Source: Microbulbifer sp. GL-2 (GTDB lineage: Bacteria; Pseudomonadota; Gammaproteobacteria; Pseudomonadales; Cellvibrionaceae). From it: a DNA stretch of 64,000 nucleotides. Positions 51,430-59,038 of the stretch are shown piece after piece; positions within the stretch are counted from its first letter, which is position 1, and each line of letters begins with the position of its first letter. The DNA lies in assembly GCF_007183175.1 (NCBI RefSeq), contig NZ_AP019807.1, positions 620,001 through 684,000 of the forward strand, in the 5' to 3' direction. The notes beneath the pieces are model-generated. The model did no database searches and was not told the origin of the DNA. It was given only the letters and a program-made list of their open reading frames with translations. Position numbers and translations under genes: made by a program.

Positions 51430-54400
51430 ATGAATTTTTCCCGTTTCTTTGTCGACAGACCTATTTTTGCTTCGGTGCTGTCCATCATTATTTTCGTGGT
51501 GGGACTGATAAGTATCCCATCACTGCCCGTCAGTGAGTATCCAGAGGTTGTACCCCCCAGCGTGCAAGTGAGCGCTCGCTACCCGGGCGCCAACCCCAAA
51601 ACGATTTCCGAGACTGTCGCCACACCGTTGGAAGAAGCCATCAACGGCGTGGAAAACATGATCTACATGAAGTCCGTGGCGGGCAGCGACGGCACTCTAA
51701 CCCTGAATGTCACCTTTAAACTGGGCACCGACCCGGACCAGGCCCAGGTACAGGTGCAAAACCGCGTGTCCCAGGCCTTACCGAGGCTGCCCGAAGATGT
51801 GCGCCGCCAGGGGGTAACTACGCAGAAGCAATCCCCCAACCTGATGATGGCGGTACACCTGATTTCTCCGGATGACAGCCTCGACGCCACTTATATACGC
51901 AACTATGCGGTTTTACATATACGTGATGAACTGTCTCGCATTCCCGGGGTGGGCCTGGCTGCCGTATTCGGTTCCGGTGACTACGCAATGCGCTTGTGGG
52001 TGGACCCGCAGAGGGCCGCCGCCCTGGGTGTTACTGCCGCAGATGTCGTCAGTGCCGTGCGCGAACAAAATGTACAGGTCTCCGCTGGCCAGATCGGCGC
52101 CTCGCCAATGCCAAACGGCTCCGATTTCCTGATCTCCATTAACGCCAAAGGACGACTTGAAAGTGAGGAAGAGTTTGGCAATGTAGTGTTGAAAACCGGC
52201 ATTGATGGCGAAATCACCCGACTGCGCGATGTGGCGCGCGTCGAGCTCGCCTCCTCTCAGGACTCCCTCCGTGCCTTATTGAACGGCCGCCAGGCGGTTG
52301 CCATCCCCATCTTCCAGTCCCCGGGCTCCAACTCACTGGAAGTGTCCGCCGCGATACGTGAAAAAATGGCGGAGCTGGGTGAGCAGTTCCCTGAAGGCCT
52401 GGAATGGAAGGTCGCTTACGACCCCACCGTCTTTGTCAGCACCTCAATCAACTCCGTGATCAAAACTTTACTGGAAGCGGTATTGCTGGTGGTCTTGGTG
52501 GTGATCCTGTTCCTGCAGACCTGGCGCGCCTCCCTGATCCCGCTTTTGGCGGTACCGGTGTCCATTGTCGGTACTTTTGCTGTGCTGCTAATGCTGGGCT
52601 TCTCCATCAATACCCTGACCCTGTTCGCCATGGTATTGGCCATAGGTATCGTGGTGGATGACGCCATCGTAGTAGTGGAAAATGTCGAGCGGAACATTGA
52701 AGAAGGTCTGACACCACTGGCCGCAGCCCATCAGGCCATGCGTGAAGTAAGTGGTCCAATTGTCGCCATCAGTCTGGTGCTCTGCGCTGTATTCGTACCC
52801 ATGGCATTCCTGGACGGTATTACCGGCCAGTTCTATCGGCAATTCGCCACCACCATTGCCATCGCCACCATTATTTCCGCGATAAACTCACTGACCCTGT
52901 CCCCGGCACTGGCCGCAACCTTGCTGAAACCACACGGCGCAAAACTGGATATGCCTGCGCGTATTATCGAGCGCCTGTTCGGCTGGATCTTCCGTCCGTT
53001 CAACCGCTTCTTCCAGCGCAACTCTGAGCGCTACCAACGGGTAGTGGGCCACAGCCTTAAGCGTCGCGGACTGGTATTTGGGGTTTACCTGGTATTGCTG
53101 GCCGGCACCTTCGCCCTATTCCAGCAGGTACCTGGAGGCTTTATTCCTATTCAGGATAAAACCTACCTGGTGGGCAGTATCCGCCTACCGGAAGGTGCTT
53201 CCCTGGATCGCACTGAGGAAGTGGCTCGCCGCGTCAGTGAATTAGCATTGGAAACCGAAGGTGTTGCCAACGCCGCCGCTTTTGTCGGCTTCAATGCCCT
53301 CCAGAGTACCAACACCCCCAACGTAGGCACGGTGTTTATCCTGTTTGACGATTTCGATGAGCGCGAACGCAGCGCTACCGAAATTGCCGCGGAACTTAAC
53401 GGTAAGCTCTCCCAAATCAAAGAGGGCTTCGCCATGACCTTTATGCCGCCGCCCATCTTCGGCCTTGGCGCAGGTTCCGGTTACTCTCTATATGTACAGG
53501 ACCGCCGCGGTGCCGGCTACGGTGAGCTGCAAAATGCCACCAACATGCTGGCTGGTGCCCTGAGCCAAGCCAGTGGTCTCAGCTACCCTTTCAGCTCCTA
53601 CCAAGCCAATGTGCCGCAGATGGACGCTGAAGTGGACCGCCTACAGGCAAAGGCCCAGGGTGTGCGTATGGATGACCTGTTCGGCACCCTGCAGCTGTAC
53701 TTCGGCTCCATGTATATCAATGACTTCAACCTGTTTGGGCGCACCTACCAGGTAGTTGCCCAGGCTGATGCTCCTTTCCGCGATGAAGTCCAGGACCTGG
53801 ATAATCTCTACACTCGTAATATGAATGGAGAAATGGTACCTATCAGTACCATGGTAACCCTGCGCGAGAGCTATGGACCCGACCCGGTAATCCGCTATAA
53901 CGGTTACCCTGCGGCAGATCTGATGGGGCAATCTGATCCCAGCATGCTGTCTTCCTCAGAAGCACTGGCAACGGTTGAGCAAGTCGCCAGCCAGGCCCTG
54001 CCACCAGGAATGCAGATCCAGTGGACCGACCTGAGCTTCCAGCAGATCAACCAGGGCAGTGCGGCTATGGTGGTCTTCCCTCTCGCTGTTCTGCTGGTGT
54101 TCCTGGTGCTAGCCGCACTTTATGAAAGCTGGGTGATGCCGTTAACGGTGATCCTAATCGTCCCCATGTGTTTGCTGGCGGCACTGTTCGGAGTTTGGGC
54201 TACCGGCGGAGATAATAATGTGTTCGTTCAAGTGGGGCTCGTCGTACTGATGGGGCTTGCCTGTAAAAACGCAATCCTGATTGTGGAGTTTGCCCGCGAG
54301 CTGGAAATGGACGGCAAGGGCCCGGTAGAAGCCGCCCTGGAAGCCTGTCGCCTGCGTCTGCGCCCGATCATCATGACCTCCGTAGCCTTTATCGCCGGCG

Positions 54401-54618
54401 TAGTGCCCCTGGTACTGGCCAGCGGTGCCGGCGCCGAAGTGCGCAACGCGATGGGAATGACCGTATTTACCGGCATGATCGGCGTAACCCTGTTCGGTCT
54501 GTTTCTAACCCCAGTGTTCTATGTTGCCTTGCGTAAACTCGCCGGAGGGAAAATACCCACCCCCAAGAACACAACCCAAGACACCCCCTTGCCGTTAGAG
54601 CAACCTGTTAACGGCTAA
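51430..54618 (+). CDS. RND multidrug efflux pump inner-membrane subunit (AcrB/MexF type, HAE-1)
   Basis: A 1062-residue HAE-1 family pump. The family start MNFSRFFVDRPIFASVLSII leads into the first helix. The proton-relay helices are visible (NTLTLFAMVLAIGIVVDDAI with the double aspartate, then EGLTPLAAAHQAMREVSG). The porter and docking domains follow, and the second half has LRLRPIIMTSVAFIAGVVPL. PGGFIPIQDKTYLVGSIRLP and LGAGSGYSLYVQDRRGAGYG are further landmarks. It works with the adaptor encoded 104 bases upstream. No outer-membrane factor gene follows, so a channel encoded elsewhere must be used. Confidence 0.95.
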   Translation: MNFSRFFVDRPIFASVLSIIIFVVGLISIPSLPVSEYPEVVPPSVQVSARYPGANPKTISETVATPLEEAINGVENMIYMKSVAGSDGTLTLNVTFKLGTDPDQAQVQVQNRVSQALPRLPEDVRRQGVTTQKQSPNLMMAVHLISPDDSLDATYIRNYAVLHIRDELSRIPGVGLAAVFGSGDYAMRLWVDPQRAAALGVTAADVVSAVREQNVQVSAGQIGASPMPNGSDFLISINAKGRLESEEEFGNVVLKTGIDGEITRLRDVARVELASSQDSLRALLNGRQAVAIPIFQSPGSNSLEVSAAIREKMAELGEQFPEGLEWKVAYDPTVFVSTSINSVIKTLLEAVLLVVLVVILFLQTWRASLIPLLAVPVSIVGTFAVLLMLGFSINTLTLFAMVLAIGIVVDDAIVVVENVERNIEEGLTPLAAAHQAMREVSGPIVAISLVLCAVFVPMAFLDGITGQFYRQFATTIAIATIISAINSLTLSPALAATLLKPHGAKLDMPARIIERLFGWIFRPFNRFFQRNSERYQRVVGHSLKRRGLVFGVYLVLLAGTFALFQQVPGGFIPIQDKTYLVGSIRLPEGASLDRTEEVARRVSELALETEGVANAAAFVGFNALQSTNTPNVGTVFILFDDFDERERSATEIAAELNGKLSQIKEGFAMTFMPPPIFGLGAGSGYSLYVQDRRGAGYGELQNATNMLAGALSQASGLSYPFSSYQANVPQMDAEVDRLQAKAQGVRMDDLFGTLQLYFGSMYINDFNLFGRTYQVVAQADAPFRDEVQDLDNLYTRNMNGEMVPISTMVTLRESYGPDPVIRYNGYPAADLMGQSDPSMLSSSEALATVEQVASQALPPGMQIQWTDLSFQQINQGSAAMVVFPLAVLLVFLVLAALYESWVMPLTVILIVPMCLLAALFGVWATGGDNNVFVQVGLVVLMGLACKNAILIVEFARELEMDGKGPVEAALEACRLRLRPIIMTSVAFIAGVVPLVLASGAGAEVRNAMGMTVFTGMIGVTLFGLFLTPVFYVALRKLAGGKIPTPKNTTQDTPLPLEQPVNG

Positions 54619-54629
54619 ACCCTCCTTTC

Positions 54630-54662
54630 CCCCAGGTACTTGCATGTGCCTGGGGCTTTTTT
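54630..54662 (+). terminator. Rho-independent terminator after the RND operon
   Basis: CCCCAGGTAC and GTGCCTGGGG form a 10-pair stem (one G-U pair) around TTGCAT, followed by CTTTTTT. It starts 11 bases after the pump stop codon. Confidence 0.9.
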
Positions 54663-54664
54663 CT

Positions 54665-55000
54665 CTAGCTCTTTCCCTTCCTCCATCGTGCATCGGGAAA
54701 AATAAAGATATTGAGCCAAGTAAACAGGCTCAATGGCACACAGAAAAGGATTACAAAAAAGCCCAGTACAGCGGGCATAAAATCACTGCCCTCCTCGTGC
54801 TTTTCCGCCCGATCCCAAAAATATGATTGATAACAGTGATCTGGTCCATCAATGGGCAGGAAGGTGAAGTGGATCACACGCTGCAAAAAACGCCAATAGC
54901 GGCGAAAGCGGATTTCCAGCACCCGCGAAAAGTAACCACAACGCGCAGACATAGTCGCATCGAGGTTCCCAACTGCAATGGCATTACCCAACTGGTCCAT
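54665..55000 (-). CDS. Small membrane protein, hypothetical
   Basis: A 111-residue open frame with a charged N-terminal half (VLEIRFRRYWRFLQRVIHFT, DRAEKHEEGSDFMP) and one strong hydrophobic helix near residues 80-99 (VLGFFVILFCVPLSLFTWLN), ending in a basic tail (ARWRKGKS). This topology looks like a real single-pass membrane protein. No good ribosome-binding site is seen before the first ATG, and a later ATG at 54952 may be the start. It is convergent with the RND pump and ends just beyond the terminator. I do not recognise a family. Confidence 0.45.
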   Translation of the reverse strand: MDQLGNAIAVGNLDATMSARCGYFSRVLEIRFRRYWRFLQRVIHFTFLPIDGPDHCYQSYFWDRAEKHEEGSDFMPAVLGFFVILFCVPLSLFTWLNIFIFPDARWRKGKS

Positions 55001-55295
55001 AGCGATAAATACATTGTGAATCCAGCTTTTTTGGCGCCTCTCATCACTACCCTATTCTTTCCAAAAGGTTTCTTTTTCAGCCAGGTCTCGATACCGCTAC
55101 CCCCCTAATATCCGGCCATGCCTTGTACTCCACCTAAAAGAATATTGCACGCGCTCCACGGCATGGGGGCACACATATAAAACAAGCTAGCCCCACCGGT
55201 CGGCTCACTCCCCTTGAACTAGACTTGAATTTGGGACTGCAATTCATCAACCGTCAGCGAAAAACTGTAGAATTACAGAAATACTGTCTTCTGAA

Positions 55296-56078
55296 ATGTT
55301 ACACCTCGTCACTATTGCCACACATTCCGAACGTATGTTCCCACTTCTAAAGGAGTCCGCCAAACGTAATGGGGTTTCTCTGAATATATTGGGACAGCAA
55401 CAACCATGGAAAAACTTCTCCACTAAAATCGACCTGCTACTACCCTTTTGCAGGACGCTACCAGATGATGACATCCTCTGTTATCTGGATGGTTTCGATT
55501 CACTCATATTACCTTCCATTCAGCAACTAGAAGAAAATTTTGAACTATTCGATAAGAAGGTGGTTTTCTCCAATGATTACCGACATCAGGGCACCCTGGG
55601 ATTCTTTGAGCGCAAGTATTTTTCCAGCGAACATATTTTTTCCACAGGTATCTTTATTGGGAGAATAAAAGCGATTCAGGAAATTTTCTCGTCTGCAAAA
55701 GAAATGTATCCAGACCAGACCGATGATCAAAAAATGCTCCGAGGATACTGCACACACCACAGTCCGGAGCATATAGGAATAGATTTAGAAGCCAAATTAT
55801 TTTACAACTTTGATACTGCAGATGGCAGTTTTAATCTGCTAGATCAGGTCAATCACATTCACCAGGGACAAATCCAACTCAACAATGGTGAAATTCCAGC
55901 CATTATTTCCTTTCCCTGCAGTTGGTTCGCCATCGGGATTACAAAAAACATTCACGCGCTATTTAAAGAGCTCGGTTACGATTATTACCCTGCAATAAAT
56001 TTTAAAAACACCTTTAACGGTTTGAAATATTATATTAGTAATACCATCAAGGACAGTTTAAGGGACCTACTCAAGTAG
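55296..56078 (+). CDS. Glycosyltransferase-like protein (PLOD/procollagen GT-domain-like), AT-rich
   Basis: A 260-residue protein without signal peptide. The N-terminal strand MLHLVTIATHSERMFPLLKE, the acidic motif DDDILCYLDGFDSLIL (in the position of a DxD metal/sugar-nucleotide site), VVFSNDYRHQGTLGFFER and STGIFIGRIKAIQEIF recall glycosyltransferases of the procollagen lysyl/galactosyl type. A histidine-containing VNHIHQGQIQL lies where such enzymes have a late metal ligand. The gene is clearly AT-richer than its neighbours, which suggests transfer. It stands alone between a hypothetical gene and a minus-strand lipoprotein cluster. The acceptor is unknown. Confidence 0.6.
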   Translation: MLHLVTIATHSERMFPLLKESAKRNGVSLNILGQQQPWKNFSTKIDLLLPFCRTLPDDDILCYLDGFDSLILPSIQQLEENFELFDKKVVFSNDYRHQGTLGFFERKYFSSEHIFSTGIFIGRIKAIQEIFSSAKEMYPDQTDDQKMLRGYCTHHSPEHIGIDLEAKLFYNFDTADGSFNLLDQVNHIHQGQIQLNNGEIPAIISFPCSWFAIGITKNIHALFKELGYDYYPAINFKNTFNGLKYYISNTIKDSLRDLLK

Positions 56079-56163
56079 CCCATAACTGCTCCTGGGATTG
56101 CAGCGTGCGACTGGAGCTGCAATCAATTCTTCATTACAACTTCAGCACACGCCGGAAAAACCA

Positions 56164-56451
56164 TTAATAAGGACTGAAACTAAGCACAAATGGTGAATAG
56201 GGCCCCTCGCACCAATCGCCAGTATCCAGCTGGTAGCAGTACACACCCGTAGCGATGCAGTTTTCCAGGTCCCCCATATAGGGATCACCAGCCAAACAGA
56301 AACGCGGAAAAGCTGTAATTTCGTCAGGTGGTACCGGACTGCGCTTATAAGTGTAATAAATCGGGTCGCCACACAGATCCTGCCAGAATCCGTCGGCACA
56401 GCCACCAAGCAGCTGTGCCGCGATTAAAGCCAATAACACTTTACTCTTCAT
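56164..56451 (-). CDS. Small cysteine-rich lipoprotein (third of cluster)
   Basis: A 95-residue protein with lipoprotein signal MKSKVLLALIAAQLLGGC (Cys18). The mature part has six more cysteines (in WQDLCGDP, RFCLAGDP, ENCIATG, VYCYQLD and DWCEGPY), likely paired as disulfides, and aromatic residues at the end (YSPFVLSFSPY). Its start overlaps the end of the preceding gene by 11 bases, so they form one unit. The function is unknown. Confidence 0.7.
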   Translation of the reverse strand: MKSKVLLALIAAQLLGGCADGFWQDLCGDPIYYTYKRSPVPPDEITAFPRFCLAGDPYMGDLENCIATGVYCYQLDTGDWCEGPYSPFVLSFSPY

Positions 56452-56743
56452 AGGATATACATCGCCTTCCGCCGGATATATCTATACAGCGTGCACTGGG
56501 CGGACAAATAGAACCCGGTGCCAACTCCTCAGAATCACCGGGACAACTGGAATAACTGGACTTACGGGAGGAAGGGGCTGCAGGCACATGCGATGAGGGC
56601 GCAGGATAGGCGCGATAATCTGCATGTCGCGGCGTAGGTGCACTGTATGGATAAACTACCTGATTTCGAGTATCCGGCGTTCCGCAGGCTGCCAAAAGCA
56701 GACTCATGGACAGCGCGGAAATCACTATCGGGGATTTTTGCAT
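56441..56743 (-). CDS. Small proline/cysteine-rich lipoprotein (second of cluster)
   Basis: A 100-residue lipoprotein: MQKSPIVISALSMSLLLAAC with the lipid-modified cysteine at about residue 20. The start at ATG 56743 has CGGAGA seven bases upstream; an ATG two codons earlier is too close to that site. A proline/serine/alanine-rich linker (PAPSSHVPAAPSSRKSS) precedes a C-terminal part with four cysteines (SSCPGD, SICPPSARC, RRCIS). It follows the first lipoprotein gene by about 100 bases. The function is unknown. Confidence 0.7.
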   Translation of the reverse strand: MQKSPIVISALSMSLLLAACGTPDTRNQVVYPYSAPTPRHADYRAYPAPSSHVPAAPSSRKSSYSSCPGDSEELAPGSICPPSARCIDISGGRRCISYEE

Positions 56744-56845
56744 GGGCATGTCTCCGTATCGGTACCACGCGAAGTTATCTCCGCGTACTTCGGCAAATGA
56801 CCGGGTTATGCTGCAACGACCCTGTACGCAGATTTCCCCTTCGGG

Positions 56846-57115
56846 CTAATACACCCTCAGTATCGGGAAAAACCAGCTTGAGGAATCGTACACGCTATCG
56901 ACGCATTCCACCTCACACTCAAAGTTGACGGACGCAGGTTGCAGAAGCTGGGAGTGATGGGCACCGACATCAACAAAACTTTCGTCCTGCATGGTGGTGC
57001 CAGCATCAAAAAAGAACGGGTCTTCACCCTCAACTTCCTCGGCTGGCAAAAACAAGCAACCCTGCATCGCCAATACCGAAACGAGCGGTAAAGCGAATTT
57101 CCCTGAAGGCCTCAT
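56846..57115 (-). CDS. Small lipoprotein (first of cluster)
   Basis: From ATG 57115 (GGAG about 9 bases upstream) an 89-residue lipoprotein begins MRPSGKFALPLVSVLAMQGC. The mature part is acidic (PAEEVEGEDPFFFDAGTT), contains two cysteines near the end (NFECEVECVDSVYDSSS) and closes with an aromatic tail (SWFFPILRVY). A longer frame to 57184 has no lipoprotein signal at its own start. Together with the next two genes it forms a small lipoprotein cluster. Confidence 0.65.
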   Translation of the reverse strand: MRPSGKFALPLVSVLAMQGCLFLPAEEVEGEDPFFFDAGTTMQDESFVDVGAHHSQLLQPASVNFECEVECVDSVYDSSSWFFPILRVY

Positions 57116-57324
57116 GATCCGACACTCCACATTTTCAGTGTTGCGCTGATAGTTGTCTTTCAATGAGTCTAGTTGCCCGACCATTACCGGCTAGTTGGCG
57201 CCAAGTCATTTATGCGTGTAATTCATTTTTAAAGATATTTAAGCGCCATTTTCCCCTTCCTTGCTGTAATAAGAGGCATGCGCTCATCAGGACGGCTATC
57301 GCCAAATAAGGCGATCCGAGCATA

Positions 57325-57352
57325 TAAAAAAAGCGGCCATTGGCCGCTTTTT
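57325..57352. terminator. Terminator downstream of aceF
   Basis: AAAAAAGCGGCC-ATT-GGCCGCTTTTT is a compact stem flanked by A and T runs, 23 bases past the aceF stop on the minus strand. It can work in both directions. Confidence 0.88.
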
Positions 57353-57374
57353 ATGGGGGATTGCTGACAAAGTG

Positions 57375-59021
57375 TTACAGCAACAGGCGGCGCACATCCG
57401 CCAGTACGCTGACCAGATAGGTCATAAAGCGCCCGGCATCACCACCATTCACCGCACGATGGTCATAGGACAACGCCAGTGGCAGCATCTGTCGAGGCTC
57501 AAAATCCTTGCCGTTCCACACTGGCTTCATCGCCAGCTTGGAAACACCGAGAATGCCGACTTCCGGGGAATTGACAATCGGGGTAAACCCGGTACCACCG
57601 ATAGCACCCAGGCTGGAGATGGTAAAGCAAGCGCCCTGCATTTCGTTGGGCTTGAGCTTGCCATCGCGAGCTTTCAGGGCCATCTCGGTGGCTTCCGCAG
57701 CCAACTCGTACAAGCCCTTTTTATCCACATCGCGAATGACCGGCACCATTAATCCTTTGGGGGTATCCACAGCCATGCCCACATGCACATAATCCTTGCG
57801 CACAATGTGCTCGCCATCATTGTGCAGGGACACATTAAAATTGGGCTCCGCACGCAGGGCTGCCGCTACCGCTTTCAGCAGGAAAGGCACCGGAGTGAGT
57901 TTCACTCCGCGCTTCTCAGCTTCGGCCTTCATGGACTTGCGGAAGGTTTCCAGTTCGGTGATATCAGCATCATCGAACTGGGTTACGTGGGGCACATTGA
58001 TCCAGTTGCGGGACATATTGGCAGCGGTGATCTTGTGGATCTTGCTCATTGGCTCCACATTCACCGCACCAAACTGGCTGAAGTCGATATCCGGCATCTT
58101 GGCGATACCGATACCACCACCGACACCCACAGCACCGCTCTCGGCCTTTTTGACCTGGTCGCGAATGTAGTTGTGCAGATCATCCTTGGAAACCCGGTTG
58201 CGCGGGCCTGTAGGCTTGATCTTGTTCAGGGTGACTCCCAGCTCGCGCGCCAGCTTGCGCACAGCGGGGCCGGCGTAGACTTGGGCAGCTGCAGTGAGAT
58301 CGCGTTCCAGCTGGTGATCTTTTTGCGGAACCGCAGGAGGCTCAACCGGCGCGGCTACCTGTTGCGGGGCACTCTGTGCTGCAGCGGCAGGTGCCGGCGC
58401 TTCGGTCTGAGCCACTGGAGCTGCGGCGCCACCATCAGCAACCACTTTCAACACCCCGAGAGCATCGCCAGTGGAAACTTTATCGCCTTCTTTTACAGCG
58501 ATAGAAACCACAGTACCGGCGCTGGGAGACGGCACATCCATTGATGCTTTGTCGCCCTCTACCACGATCAGTGAATCGCCCTCTTCGACAGCGTCGCCGG
58601 GCTGCACGCTGATCTCAATCACATCAACCGCATCGCCCCCCCCCAAATCGGGAATTTGAATAGCTTCCTCTTTGGGCTCGGCACTCGTTGCAGCAGCAGG
58701 GGCTTCAGGGATGGGCTCAGGCGCCAGTGCAGCTTCTTCCTGAGCAGGAGCCTCAGCGGTCTCCCCAGCCGGCGCTTCCGCCACATCGGTTTCGATCTCC
58801 CCAATCACATCGCCTTCAGAGACCTTATCGCCCTCTTTCACGCTGATGCTGAGGATCTTGCCAGCCACAGGAGCCGGCACATCCATGGAAGCCTTATCAC
58901 CTTCCACGACAATCAGTGAATCCTCTTGCGCGACGGTATCACCGACAGCAACAGTGATTTCAATAACATCAACCTGATCGGCACCACCGAGGTCAGGCAC
59001 TTTAATGACTTGTTTTGCCAT
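57375..59021 (-). CDS. aceF: Pyruvate dehydrogenase E2, dihydrolipoamide acetyltransferase
   Basis: E2 core of the pyruvate dehydrogenase complex, 548 residues. Two lipoyl domains are present, with lipoylated lysines K43 and K158 (both in VVEGDKASMDVP). They are joined by alanine/proline/glutamate linkers. A peripheral-subunit-binding domain (AGPAVRKLARELGVTLNKIK) and the catalytic domain follow (LKPNEMQGACFTISSLGAIG), ending with the active-site SYDHRAVNGGDAGRFM. E. coli has three lipoyl domains; two is common in other gammaproteobacteria. It follows aceE by 17 bases. No lpd gene follows. Confidence 0.95.
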   Translation of the reverse strand: MAKQVIKVPDLGGADQVDVIEITVAVGDTVAQEDSLIVVEGDKASMDVPAPVAGKILSISVKEGDKVSEGDVIGEIETDVAEAPAGETAEAPAQEEAALAPEPIPEAPAAATSAEPKEEAIQIPDLGGGDAVDVIEISVQPGDAVEEGDSLIVVEGDKASMDVPSPSAGTVVSIAVKEGDKVSTGDALGVLKVVADGGAAAPVAQTEAPAPAAAAQSAPQQVAAPVEPPAVPQKDHQLERDLTAAAQVYAGPAVRKLARELGVTLNKIKPTGPRNRVSKDDLHNYIRDQVKKAESGAVGVGGGIGIAKMPDIDFSQFGAVNVEPMSKIHKITAANMSRNWINVPHVTQFDDADITELETFRKSMKAEAEKRGVKLTPVPFLLKAVAAALRAEPNFNVSLHNDGEHIVRKDYVHVGMAVDTPKGLMVPVIRDVDKKGLYELAAEATEMALKARDGKLKPNEMQGACFTISSLGAIGGTGFTPIVNSPEVGILGVSKLAMKPVWNGKDFEPRQMLPLALSYDHRAVNGGDAGRFMTYLVSVLADVRRLLL

Positions 59022-59038
59022 AGGAGTTCTGCCTTCTC

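Noticed and set aside
57783..58544. 253-codon open frame antisense to aceF
   Set aside because: Shadow of the aceF catalytic and linker region.
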